From assembly GCA_963795335.1 (NCBI GenBank), contig CAWCHI010000006.1, positions 496,001 to 560,000 on the forward strand: a stretch of 64,000 bases of DNA. Reading direction: 5' to 3'. Below are positions 55,101 through 64,000 of this stretch, one piece after another. The notes beneath the pieces were generated by a model, which worked only from the letters and a program-made list of their open reading frames with translations, did no database searches and had not been told where the DNA came from. Source of the DNA: Trebonia sp963795335. Its GTDB lineage: Bacteria; Actinomycetota; Actinomycetes; Streptosporangiales; Streptosporangiaceae. How positions within the stretch are numbered: the first letter of the stretch is position 1; every line of letters starts with the position of its first letter. Made by a program: the position numbers and the translations under genes.

Positions 55101-57197
55101 GTGTGCCAGGTGGATGGTGACCGGATCGATGTGCGGCGCCAGCCGCCTGTTGTGCGAGACGGGTGCGCGCCTGAGCGCACCCCCGCCGGATGCTGGCCGT
55201 CCGATGGAGTCCTGGTCCAGAGCGAGCAGTTCGCGGTCAACGAGATCCTGGCGACCCTCATGCCGGCTGACGCGGGCGAAACCGCGGTGCTCGGCGTCCA
55301 CGCACCACCGGGGACCGGGGTCGCGGAGGTGTTCGGCGACCTGGTCGCGGCCATCGTCACCGAGCGGGCTCGCCGGCTCGCGGACCTGCCCGACCCGGCG
55401 GCGGCCTTCGGCCCGAGACTGACCTGGGGATCGCGTACCGTCGCGGTGCTGCGGCCGGAACTGGCCGGCTTCGAGGTGGTGCAGTCCGCCCCGGCCGAGA
55501 AGACCCCGTGGATCGTCCTCGGGATGCCCGAGGGAAAGGCCGGCCCGGCGGGCCGGCTCACCACCGCCGAGCGATCGGACGGGGCGGCCCGCGCGGCCGT
55601 TGCCCTGCCGCCGGTCGGCACCCGGTGGCGGGAGCGGGCGGCCCGGGCCGATTACTTCGCGTCCACCGCGCGGCTGTCGGACGGGGTCGGTGCGTGGGCA
55701 ATGCTCGTCGCCCGGCTCGGCGACCGCCCTGCCAACCGCGCGTTCGCCGAGCGCTGGTGGCAGGGTGCCGTGCGCGGGACCGACGTGCTGTTCCCGGCGG
55801 GCGAGTCCATGGGGGTGGCGCTGCGCCAGCTTAAGGGGCGCGCGGTCGACTGGCAGACCGCCGTCACCTGGTTCCGGGCCGCCCTCGGGAAGGTCGAGAG
55901 CCTGGCCGCCGAGCGGATGCAGGTAGCCGACGCGCTCGCCCGGCTGTCGATGCTCCAGGACGCGTTCGCGGGCGCGGCCGGCACGGCCGGGGCCGGCCAG
56001 GCCCGGATGGCCGAGCTGACGGCGCGCGAGCCCGCGGTGCGGAACGCGGTCACGGTGGCCGAGGAGGAGTACCGGGCCGCGCTGGCCGCCCTCGGGGCGC
56101 ACGAGATCGGCCGTCCCGAGATGTCCACGGTGACCCCGCAGGGGGTGGCCGCCCTGCGGGGACGCGGCGCGCTGTCGGTCGCGCTGGCGGGCGGCGTCCG
56201 CCGGGGCCGGAACTGGCGCGCCTGGTCGGTCGCGCGGCGGGCCAAGCGGGACGCCTGCGCGGTGGCGGAACAGCGGCTGACGGCCGCGCTGCGCGAGGCC
56301 GAGACGGTCCGCACGGGGGTGACGGAGGCCCGGGTGACCGCCTCCGCCGGCGCGGCTGAGGTCGCCCGGCTCACGGCCGAGATCGCGCCGCTGGCCGAGC
56401 TCGTCGCGTCCGCCCGGCTCCGCTGGGGCGACCACGTGCCGGTGGATGTGCCGGCGGACCCGGGGCTGGCCGATGGCGGGGAGAGGGCCGCGCCGTGGGC
56501 GGACAGCGAGTACGTGAGTGCCCGGGTGCAAGCGTTCATCGCCGCCCTGGAGCTGCACAAGGCCCTGATCGCGGCGCAGGCGGACGTCTTCGAGGGCAAC
56601 CTGGCCGCGCTCATGGAGCTGATCGCGGCTGACACCAGGCCACCGGGCGACGGCTCCCCCGCGGCCGGCACCTTCCCCGCGAGCGCCGCCGCCCAGGACG
56701 AGGGCGATCAGGACCATGGCGACACAGGCGGCGTGCCGGCCGACGTACGGCTGGCCGCCTGGCGCTCGTTCTTCCTGGTGGTGCCGGTGGTCCAGGTGCC
56801 GTTCGAGGCAACCGGGGCACTGCTGGACGGGCTCGGCCCCGGCACCCTCGGCTGGCTGCTGGCAGGCGGGGCCGACCAGCTCCCGGCCGGAGACCGGCCT
56901 GCCCTGCTGCAGAGGTTCCAGCGTGCGGTCCTCGCGGGCGACGCTCTGCTGGCGGGCGGCGGCATGCCGGCCGGCGGCCGTTACGGCACCTGGCTGGCGC
57001 CCGAGGCGACACGGGCGGCTGAGACTCCTGGGCCCGCTGAGGTGGCTAAGACAACAGGGGCGGCCGTTACCCCGCAGGAGGCCGGGCCGCGCTGGGTCGG
57101 GCTGCCGCTGCGCGTAGTCCGCGACCGGGACCGCGGTACCGCCGACGGCCGCGGCGACGTTGCCTGCGACGGCCGCCGCCTCGCCGACCTGGACTGA
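55101..57197 (+). CDS. Truncated helicase-like protein lacking both Walker motifs
   Basis: A 698-residue open frame without internal stops. It aligns by eye with the first RecA-like half of large SF1-type AAA helicases of actinobacteria: SEQFAVNEILATLMPADAGE, then a P-loop position reading HAPPGTGVAEVFGDLVAAIV, then ERARRLADLPDPAAAFGPRL. The expected GPPGTGKT is replaced by APPGTGVA, so the catalytic Lys is lost. A coiled-coil-like middle (about residues 240-480) follows, then SFFLVVPVVQVPFEATGALL and LGPGTLGWLLAGGADQLPAG, where the family has a DEAGQ Walker B. It stops soon after WVGLPLRVVRDRD, where the second RecA half should begin. About 300 N-terminal residues of the family are also missing. 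Either an inactive paralogue with a new role or an early pseudogene. Confidence 0.72.
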   Translation: MCQVDGDRIDVRRQPPVVRDGCAPERTPAGCWPSDGVLVQSEQFAVNEILATLMPADAGETAVLGVHAPPGTGVAEVFGDLVAAIVTERARRLADLPDPAAAFGPRLTWGSRTVAVLRPELAGFEVVQSAPAEKTPWIVLGMPEGKAGPAGRLTTAERSDGAARAAVALPPVGTRWRERAARADYFASTARLSDGVGAWAMLVARLGDRPANRAFAERWWQGAVRGTDVLFPAGESMGVALRQLKGRAVDWQTAVTWFRAALGKVESLAAERMQVADALARLSMLQDAFAGAAGTAGAGQARMAELTAREPAVRNAVTVAEEEYRAALAALGAHEIGRPEMSTVTPQGVAALRGRGALSVALAGGVRRGRNWRAWSVARRAKRDACAVAEQRLTAALREAETVRTGVTEARVTASAGAAEVARLTAEIAPLAELVASARLRWGDHVPVDVPADPGLADGGERAAPWADSEYVSARVQAFIAALELHKALIAAQADVFEGNLAALMELIAADTRPPGDGSPAAGTFPASAAAQDEGDQDHGDTGGVPADVRLAAWRSFFLVVPVVQVPFEATGALLDGLGPGTLGWLLAGGADQLPAGDRPALLQRFQRAVLAGDALLAGGGMPAGGRYGTWLAPEATRAAETPGPAEVAKTTGAAVTPQEAGPRWVGLPLRVVRDRDRGTADGRGDVACDGRRLADLD

Positions 57198-57222
57198 GAC
57201 CGGACCCGGCCGCGGCCCGGGC

Positions 57223-57876
57223 TCAGCTCAGCGGCTCGAGCAGCAGGGCCGGGACCGTCGACCGGCGGGCGATCCACCGGCGGGTGACCGGGCAGACCCA
57301 GTCCGCGGTGGTGAGGGCGAGGTCGTGCAGGTCAGCGAGCGGGCGGTTGTAGATCGGCTCGTGGTGGGCGATGCGGTTGCGCAGCAGGTGCAACTCGCGC
57401 ACGGCGTCGTGCACGTCCCGGCGCAGCCCGTGCCCGGCGATCCCGGGGAAGGCGGCGCGCAGGCACGGCAGCCACAGCGAGCGCTCGTAGCGGGCCGACA
57501 GCAGGAACCGCCAGAAGCCGAAGGGCAGCTCCGCCACCAGCCGGCCCGGTGTTTCCCCGCGCCCGCTGGCGGCCAGGTGCTGGCGGGCGGCCGCGACGTC
57601 GGCCCGGGTCTGGGCGTTGAAGAGCCGACCGGGGTCCAGGTACCAGGCCGGCTGCCCGTAGCGGTCGGCCGACCAGGTCGTGAGCTGCTCGTGGACGGCG
57701 TTCCTGAGCAGGATCTCGAGGTCGCACAGCACCATCAGGAACGCGGCCGACAGCTCCGCGTTCTGCTCGTAGAGCCGCACCGCCCGGGCCAGGTCACCGC
57801 CGGCCGCCGCCCGGTACGGGCCGAGCCGCTCCGGGGAGATGCGCCGCTCGAGCAGCCGGAGGTCCGCTTGCCTCAC
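57223..57876 (-). CDS. Abi_2 family abortive-infection-like HEPN protein
   Basis: A 217-residue helical protein of the AbiD/AbiF (Abi_2) type. The N-terminal part is LERRISPERLGPYRAAAGGD; a hydrophobic helix pair follows (ELSAAFLMVLCDLEILLRNA). The C-terminal HEPN motif RxxxxH is in VRELHLLRNRIAHHEPIYNR, the catalytic signature of HEPN RNases. Abi_2 proteins in lactococci abort phage infection; chromosomal actinobacterial homologues are untested. It is convergent with the helicase-like gene, 25 bases apart. Confidence 0.85.
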   Translation of the reverse strand: MRQADLRLLERRISPERLGPYRAAAGGDLARAVRLYEQNAELSAAFLMVLCDLEILLRNAVHEQLTTWSADRYGQPAWYLDPGRLFNAQTRADVAAARQHLAASGRGETPGRLVAELPFGFWRFLLSARYERSLWLPCLRAAFPGIAGHGLRRDVHDAVRELHLLRNRIAHHEPIYNRPLADLHDLALTTADWVCPVTRRWIARRSTVPALLLEPLS

Positions 57877-58065
57877 CGTGGGCCCTGAGATAGCGTGAAT
57901 GACGAAGACCCCGGTCGCCCCTGCCCGTTCACGGGTACGCCGCCGGGGTTACGGCTTTCCAGGGGACTGCCTTTCTCGCCCACTCATGCGGTCACGATAT
58001 CCCCGGCCCACGACATTCGAAAACTGTCACGAAAATGTCGTCCGGTATGCGGCTTAAGAGCGCCG

Positions 58066-58461
58066 TTACCGGCCTGCTGGGGGCCAGTGGCCGAGCGGCC
58101 GGCCGATCTCCCACTCGTGGCCGGAAGGGTCGGTGACCCGGCCGAGGCGCCAGCCGTGCTCGTCGGCCACCGGGGCGACCGGGGCGGCCCCGGCCGCGAC
58201 GGCCTGGGCGGTGACCGCGTCCGGGTCGTCCACCACGAGCAGGGTGCGCCCGGTCGTCCCGCCGGACGCCCGCGGGCTGAGCCGCCGGCGGGCCGGGTCG
58301 GCGGCCGTCACCCAGAACACCGCCTCGTCCACCGCGAGCTGCGCCACGATGTCGCTCCCGGCGCCGACCCGGTGCAGCACGACCGCACCGAACGCCGCCT
58401 GGTAGAAGGCGACCGCCGCGGGCGGGTCGTCGACCCACAGCTCAGGCTGGAGGCCGGCCAC
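58066..58461 (-). CDS. VOC family (glyoxalase/PhnB-like) protein
   Basis: A 131-residue vicinal-oxygen-chelate protein with one beta-alpha-beta-beta-beta pair: GLQPELWVDDPPAAVAFYQA at the start, ELAVDEA-like metal region in IVAQLAVDEAVFWVTAAD, and VTDPSGHEWEIGRPLG at the end with a typical DPxGHxWE. The Glu/His pattern fits metal binding. It starts 9 bases after the ligase gene stop, so they may share an operon. Confidence 0.85.
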   Translation of the reverse strand: MAGLQPELWVDDPPAAVAFYQAAFGAVVLHRVGAGSDIVAQLAVDEAVFWVTAADPARRRLSPRASGGTTGRTLLVVDDPDAVTAQAVAAGAAPVAPVADEHGWRLGRVTDPSGHEWEIGRPLGHWPPAGR

Positions 58462-58470
58462 GGCGCGCCG

Positions 58471-60123
58471 CTACGGCCGGCTCAGGAGCTCGATCGACTT
58501 CTCGCGCATCTCGACCTTGCGCACCTTGCCGGTGACGGTCATCGGGAAGTCCTCGGTGACGTGTACGTAGCGGGGAATCTTGTAGTGGGCGAGCTTGCCG
58601 GTGCAGAACTCGCGCAGCGCCTGCGCCGTGACCGGCGCGGCGCCGGCCCGCAGCCGGACCCAGACCATCAGCTCCTCACCGTACTTCTCGTCCGGAACGC
58701 CGATCACCTGGGCGTCAAGGATGTCGGGGTGGGTGTAAAGGAACTCCTCGACCTCGCGCGGGTAGATGTTCTCGCCGCCGCGGATGACCATGTCCTTGAT
58801 CCGGCCGGTGATCGACAGGTAGCCGTCGTCGTCCATCACCGCCAGGTCGCCGGTGTGCATCCACCGGGCGGCGTCGATAACCTCGCTCGTCTTGTCCGGC
58901 TGCCGCCAGTAGCCCAGCATGACGCTGTAGCCGCGGGTGCAGAGCTCGCCCGGGGTGCCGCGGGGCACAGTGAGGCCCGTGGCGGGGTCGACCACCTTGA
59001 CCTCCAGGTGCGGGCCGACCCGGCCGACGGTGGCGACGCGCCGCTCGACCGAGTCGTCCACCCGGGTCTGGGTGGACACCGGCGAGGTCTCGGTCATGCC
59101 GTAGCAGATGCTCACCTCGGACATCCCCATCCGGTCGATGACCTGCTTCATCACCTCGACCGGGCAGGGCGAGCCGGCCATGATGCCGGTGCGCAGGCTG
59201 GACAGGTCGTAGGAGTCGAAGCCGGGCGTGGCCAGCTCGGCGATGAACATCGTCGGCACCCCGTAGAGGCTGGTGCAGCGCTCCGCCTGCACTGCCTCCA
59301 GCGTCTTGACCGGGTCGAAGGCCGGGGCAGGGATGACCATCGCGGCGCCGTGGCTGGTCGCCGCCAGGTTGCCCATCACCATGCCGAAGCAGTGGTAGAA
59401 GGGCACTGGGATGCAGATCTTGTCCTGCTCGCTGTAGTGGCACAGCTCGCCGACGAAGAAGCCGTTGTTGAGGATGTTGTGGTGCGACAGGGTGGCGCCC
59501 TTCGGGAACCCGGTCGTACCCGAGGTGTACTGGATGTTGATCGGGTCGTCGGCCGACAGCTCGATCGCCGCCAGCGCGGCGTTGCGGACCCCGGGGTCGG
59601 CCAGCTGCCCGCTCTCCAGCAGCGTCCGCCAGCCGTCGGTGCCGAGCAGCACGACCTGCTCCAGGCCCGCGCAGCGGGGCCGGACCTCGGCGATCATCGC
59701 GGCGTAGTCGGAGGTCTTCAGCCGCTGGGCGGCGATCAGCAGCCGGCAGCCGGACTGGTTCAGCACGAACTCCAGCTCGCTGGTCCGGTAGGCCGGGTTG
59801 ATGTTGACCAGGATCGCGCCGATCTTGGCGGTGGCGTACTGGGTGACCGTCCACTCGGCCCGGTTCGGCGACCAGATGCCGACCCGGTCACCCTTGGCGA
59901 TCCCCGACTCCAGCAGGCCGTAGGCGAGCGCGTCGACCTCGTCCTTCAGCTCGGCGTAGCTGTAGCGCAGGCCGGCTTCCAGGTCGGCCAGGGCCAGGCG
60001 GCCGGGGAAGGCCGCGGCGGTCCGGTCGAAGTTCGCGCCGATCGTGTCGCCCAGCAGCGGGGTGCCGCTCGTGGCCGACGTGTAGCTGAGTTCCGCGCGG
60101 GTGCGCCCGGGCTGCTCACTCAT
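58471..60123 (-). CDS. Fatty-acyl-CoA synthetase, AMP-binding (FadD-like)
   Basis: A 550-residue ANL-superfamily ligase. Motif A3 is IQYTSGTTGFPKGATLSHHN, A5 is ICYGMTETSPVSTQTR, A7-A8 are ARWMHTGDLAVMDDDGYLSI and GRIKDMVIRGGENIYPREVE, and the catalytic Lys (A10) is in FPMTVTGKVRKVEMREKS. The sequence resembles medium- or short-chain acyl-CoA synthetases. It makes acyl-CoA from a carboxylate, ATP and CoA in the cytoplasm. The ATG at 60123 has GAGG 7-9 bases upstream; a GTG lies just before it. Intact. Confidence 0.93.
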   Translation of the reverse strand: MSEQPGRTRAELSYTSATSGTPLLGDTIGANFDRTAAAFPGRLALADLEAGLRYSYAELKDEVDALAYGLLESGIAKGDRVGIWSPNRAEWTVTQYATAKIGAILVNINPAYRTSELEFVLNQSGCRLLIAAQRLKTSDYAAMIAEVRPRCAGLEQVVLLGTDGWRTLLESGQLADPGVRNAALAAIELSADDPINIQYTSGTTGFPKGATLSHHNILNNGFFVGELCHYSEQDKICIPVPFYHCFGMVMGNLAATSHGAAMVIPAPAFDPVKTLEAVQAERCTSLYGVPTMFIAELATPGFDSYDLSSLRTGIMAGSPCPVEVMKQVIDRMGMSEVSICYGMTETSPVSTQTRVDDSVERRVATVGRVGPHLEVKVVDPATGLTVPRGTPGELCTRGYSVMLGYWRQPDKTSEVIDAARWMHTGDLAVMDDDGYLSITGRIKDMVIRGGENIYPREVEEFLYTHPDILDAQVIGVPDEKYGEELMVWVRLRAGAAPVTAQALREFCTGKLAHYKIPRYVHVTEDFPMTVTGKVRKVEMREKSIELLSRP

Positions 60124-60336
60124 CACTGTCCCTCGTTCCTCGCTGCAGAGGTCGTTCGCCCCCGGGGCCGCTCGCCGCTGAGCTGCTCGCCTTCCAGCAT
60201 GGACGACGCGGCCGGGCTTAGACGGAGACGGGCCGGCCCGGCCCTAGTGCCCGCGATTGCCACCGGGCGGGCGCAAATCCGCATCAATGAATTCAATCGC
60301 GTGAACCACACGCGTGCCGTGGATGTGGTTAAACAT

Positions 60337-63300
60337 ATGTCGGTGGAGCAAACCCCACGGGATCCGGGGAAACCTGGTCAGGAGCGGCACGGCGGCGAGC
60401 GCGCGGAGGGGCGCGGCGCGGCGCCGTACCTTGGGCTCGCCGCGTTCGGTGAGGACGACGCGCAGCGCTTCTTCGGCCGGGAGGACGTCACCGAGCTGAT
60501 CGCGTTCCTGGCCGAGCAGCGCCCGGGTCTGCCGCTGATGCTGGTCGGTGCGTCCGGCGCGGGCAAGACGTCGCTGCTGCGGGCCGGGCTGCTGCCGCGG
60601 CTGCGCGCAGGACAGGCCGGCGACGGCGACCGGGTGGCCTACCACGACCTGACCGTGACCGGGATACCCGGGCTGGCCGCGCGGGTCGCCGAGCACGCGG
60701 CCGCCCCGCCCGCACCCGGGGGCTGGGACCTGAGCCAGACGAGCGGGGCGTGGGGCGACCCGGCCACCCCGGCCGGGAGCGTGGCCAGCGGCGGGGCCAC
60801 TGGGGCCACCGCGGTCCTGGTGGACCACGCCGAGGGCCTGTTCACCCTGCCGGCCGCCGGGGCCGAGCGCGACACCCTGGTCGCGGCGCTGTGCGAGCTC
60901 GCCCGGGAGCGGCTGGTGCTGCTGGCGCTGCGGGCCGACTGCTACGGCCACGCGATCGGGTACCCCGGGCTGCTCCGGGCGCTGCAGGAACGCCAGGTGG
61001 TGCTCGGCCCGATGACCGCCGGCCAGCTCCGCCGCGCGTTCACCGAGCCCGCCCTGCTGGCTGGGGCGGATGTGGCCGACGACCTGATCACGGCGCTGCT
61101 GGCCGACCTCGCCCCGGCCGGACCCGACGATGAGACCCCGGGCGGGGACGGCGAGCGCCTGCTTCAGGCGGCCGCCCTGCCGCTGGCGGCGCACGCGATG
61201 CTGGCCGCCTGGCGGCGCGGCGCCGACCAGACCATCACGCTGACCGACTACCGGGCCGCGGGCGGGACGGCGGACGCGCTCGGCCAGTCGGGCGAGCGGG
61301 CCTATGCGGGGCTCTCGGCCGGGCAGCAGGAACTCGCCCGGCTGCTGCTGCCGGAGCTGGCCCACCAGGCCGCCGGCCGGCCGCCGGTCCGAGTGGCGGC
61401 ATCGCTGAGCGAGCTCCGCCGGGCCGCGACCAAGGCCGGCGCCACGGTCGCCGACGCCGACCGGGCGCTGGCCGCGTTCGCGGGCGAGGGCCTGCTCACC
61501 GTCGACGCCGGCTCCGCCTGGCTGACCCACGACGTGGTGCTCACCGCCTGGCCCCGGCTGCGGGACTGGCTCGAGGAGGACGCCGACGCGGCGCGGGACG
61601 AGCGCCGGGAGACCGCGGGCCAGGCTGCGGCGCGCGAGACCAGGACCGCGCGGGCGGCCCGGACCGGGCGGAGCCCGCGGGCGGCCCGCGGGCTCGGGGC
61701 GGAGCCGGAGCCGTTCCCGGGGCAGGCGACCCCGCCACCCCGGCTGGCTGCGGCTTCCCGGTCCAGTACAGCCTCCTGGTCCATCACAGCCTCCCGGTCC
61801 AGTACAGCCTCCAAGCCGCAGCCGGCCAGGCGGTCAGCCCGCACCCAGCGGCGAGCCCGCCCCCAGCGGCCAGGCCGGGGCGGGCGGTCAGGCGGCCGGC
61901 CCGCAGCGCCCGGCCCGGCCGCCGTGGGGGCTGCGCGCCGCTGTCGCCCTGCTGACGGTGCTCGTTCTGGTCGCTGCTGGACTGGCGGGTTACGCGTTCT
62001 CGCAGCGGCAGCGGGCGGTCTCGGCCGAGGCGGCCGCCAACGCCGGCCGGCAGGCGGCCGACTCCCGCGCGGTCGCGATCGCGGCCGAGCACGCGGCCGG
62101 CACCGACCCGGCCGTGGCCGCCCAGCTGGCCGCGTCGGCCTACGCGATCGCGGCCACCCCGGAGGCGACCGCGAGCCTGCTCGACGCGTCGGCCGCGGCT
62201 GCCGTCGCCCGGGTAACCGACGCTCCCAGCGCGGTCCGGGCGGTCAGTGTCAGCCCGGACGGGCGGCTGCTGGTCGCCGCGGCCAGCGACGGCTCGCTCC
62301 AGCTGTGGAACATCGCCGCGCCCGCCCGCCCGGCCCTGGTCGCCACGCTGGCGCAGCCGAACCGGGACCTGGCGCTCGACGCGGCCGCCTTCAGCCCGTC
62401 GGGTACGGTCATCGCGGCGGCCGGGCAAGGCCAGACGGTCCAGCTCTGGCAGGTGGGCGGGAGCGGTGCCGCCCCGGCGGTGACCGCCCTCGGCTCGCCT
62501 CTGACCGGGCCCCGGGGCCAGGTCACCGCGGTCGCCTTCAGCGCCGACGGACGCCTGCTGGCAGCCGGGTCGGCCGACGGCGAGGTGCGGCTGTGGACGG
62601 TCACCAGGCCGGCCAGCCCCGTGCCGGACGGCAAGCCGCTGGGGGCGGGCGCCCCGGTCAGCGCCGTCGCCTTCGGGAAGGGCGGGGTGCTGGCGGCCGG
62701 GACGTCGGCCGGCACCGCGGTGCTGTGGCAGGTGCCGGGGTCAGCGACCCCCGTTCGGTATCCGCATATGCCGGTGACCGGGCCGGGCGGGGCGCTCTCC
62801 GGGGTCGCCTTCAGCCCGGACGGCACCACCCTGGCTGCCTCAAGCACCGACCGGCAGGTGTGGCTGTGGACGCTGCGCCCGGCCACCCGGCACAAGCCGG
62901 CCGGAGTCGTCCCCGACGGCACCCTGACCGGGGCCGACGCGGCGACTGAGACCGTCGCGTTCAGCCCCGACGGCACAGCGCTGGCCGCGGGCACGGCCGA
63001 CGGGAACGTGCTCGTGTGGAACCTGGCGACGCGGGCGCTGACCGCCCGCGTGCCCCAGCCGCGGCAGGTCAACGCGGTCAGCTGGGACGGCCCGGGCCGG
63101 ATCGCGGCCGCGACCGGGAGCGGCGCGGTGTCCCTGATCGCGCTGCCGGCGCCGGTCCTGCAAGCCGGCGACTCCCCCGGCAGCGTCGGCTTCAGCCCCG
63201 ACGGCAGCACCGTCGCCGTGGGCGGCAGCAGCCTCGAACTGTGGCAGGCCAGCGGCCGGACGCTGCTGGCGACCCGCCTGCTGGCGGCCGGAACCCGGGC

Positions 63301-64000
63301 CAACGGCACCGCCGTCAGCCGGACCGGGATCGTCGCGGCCGCCCTCTCCGACGGCACCGTGGCGCTCTACAACGGCCGGACCCTGGCCCCGGCGGGCCCG
63401 CCGGCCACGGTCACCGGCGCGGCCGGCGGCACCGAGGCGGTCGCCTTCAGCCCCGACGGGCAGCTGCTGGTGACCGGAGCGGCCGACGGCAGCGTGCGGC
63501 TCGACGACGTGGCCGACCCGGCCCACCCGCAGCCGCTGGCGACCGAGCACCCGGACGGCGCCGCGGTCTCCGCCGTCACCTTCGCCCCGGACGGGGCACT
63601 GGTGGCGACGGCCGGCACCGACGGGAAGGTCCGGCTGTGGCGGCTGGCGGGCCAGGCGCTGACGCTGGCCGACACCATCGCCGGCGGGTCAGCCGACGGG
63701 ACGGCCGGCCTCGCGTTCGCCCCCGGCGGCACCACCCTGGCGGTCAGCGGCGCCGGCGACACGGTGCGCCTGTGGAATGTGGCCGACCCGGCCCTCCCGG
63801 TGCCGCTGGGTGGCCCGCTGACCGTGTCCGCGCCGGTCCGGTCGGCCGCGTTCAGCCCGGACGGGAGCACCCTGGCGGCGGGCGCGGCGGACGGCACCGT
63901 GTGGCTGTGGCGCGTGCGCACGCTTGCGCAGCCGACCCTGGCGGCCACGCTGACCGCGGCCGGCGGCGTCGTGACGGGGGTGGCGTTCGCCCCGTCGGGC
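60337..64000 (+). CDS. nSTAND1-type P-loop NTPase with WD40 repeats, partial (one frame break)
   Basis: The gene runs off the window edge; about 1,220 residues are visible. Residues 30-60 (APYLGLAAFGEDDAQRFFGR) lead into an nSTAND1 NTPase: Walker A MLVGASGAGKTSLLRAGLLP, Walker B region TAVLVDHAEGLFTLPAAGAE, then helical sequence to TAWPRLRDWLEEDADAARDE. After a frame break between about 61,640 and 61,755 comes a Pro/Gln linker, one membrane helix (VALLTVLVLVAAGLAGYAFS) and at least 13 WD40 repeats (e.g. VTAVAFSADGRLLAAGSADG). Such proteins act as sensors in signalling or anti-phage defence, with the WD40 fan as the sensor. Here the N-terminal effector, if any, is very short. ATG at 60337. Confidence 0.88.
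61757..61810. repeat. Three 18-base tandem repeats in the linker of the STAND gene
   Basis: Units of CCCGGTCCAGTACAGCCT at 61757, 61775 and 61793 (middle copy with five changes). In the downstream frame each unit encodes PGPVQP or PGPSQP, so they build the Pro/Gln linker before the membrane helix. Confidence 0.75.

Noticed and set aside
57895..60336. A 1,684-residue plus-strand frame
   Set aside because: The part before 60,337 is antisense to the VOC and acyl-CoA ligase genes; only the STAND portion is real.

Overview
This 64 kb window is chromosomal DNA from a very high-GC Gram-positive bacterium, almost certainly a filamentous or soil Actinomycetota (Streptosporangiales, Catenulisporales or Streptomyces-like; the exact order is inference). 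The signs are the extreme GC bias with frequent GTG starts, an AfsR/SARP-type regulator, a conservon (histidine kinase, roadblock protein, DUF742), a SigG-like ECF factor with a SnoaL tail, an NhaA-thioredoxin fusion, YxFxxD lipoproteins and a DinB2-type polymerase. No rRNA, tRNA, CRISPR array, integrase or intact insertion sequence was recognised.

Layout. 0-4 kb: end of a carbohydrate ABC importer operon (binding protein, two permeases) running into a NagZ-like GH3 enzyme. 4-7.1 kb: a badly frame-disrupted AfsR-like regulator on the minus strand. 7.2-15 kb: lipoprotein, AidB-like acyl-CoA dehydrogenase, class F sortase, secreted protein, NhaA-thioredoxin fusion, amidohydrolase. 15.3-18.7 kb: ECF sigma/anti-sigma pair with a membrane protein and a YxFxxD lipoprotein, then a G-rich tandem repeat. 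18.7-25 kb: DJ-1/GlxA pair, a methyltransferase/AhpD-like/YdeI-like operon, Mug glycosylase, epimerase, glutathionyl-hydroquinone reductase-like protein. 25-28.6 kb: cvnA-B-C without an adjacent cvnD, and a winged-helix protein. 28.8-40 kb: mostly housekeeping and accessory enzymes (DinB, aldo/keto reductase, acetyltransferases, WYL regulator, glutathione peroxidase, SigG-like factor, TauE). 40-45 kb: lipoprotein, BlaI/M56 pair, UppP with a large insertion, and debris of LuxR and MMPL genes.

45-57.9 kb is the most accessory-looking part. A minus-strand run places a JetD/TIGR02679-like TOPRIM protein upstream of a SNF2 helicase with a helix-hairpin-helix front end, a patatin-like lipase and a PlsC-like acyltransferase. 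It is followed by a GH16 enzyme, a RelA/SpoT-fold toxin-like protein with a candidate immunity gene, a 1.1 kb gene-poor stretch, a truncated helicase-like protein that has lost both Walker motifs, and an Abi_2/HEPN protein. The window closes with a VOC protein, an acyl-CoA ligase and a large P-loop STAND protein with at least 13 WD40 repeats that runs off the right edge.

Many genes carry single-base frame breaks with otherwise intact family sequence on both sides. Three I decoded (near 9,230, 20,145 and 48,590) fit loss of one G/C from a short run. I therefore read most of them as probable sequence errors rather than decay, but I cannot prove this. Such genes are given their full inferred span.
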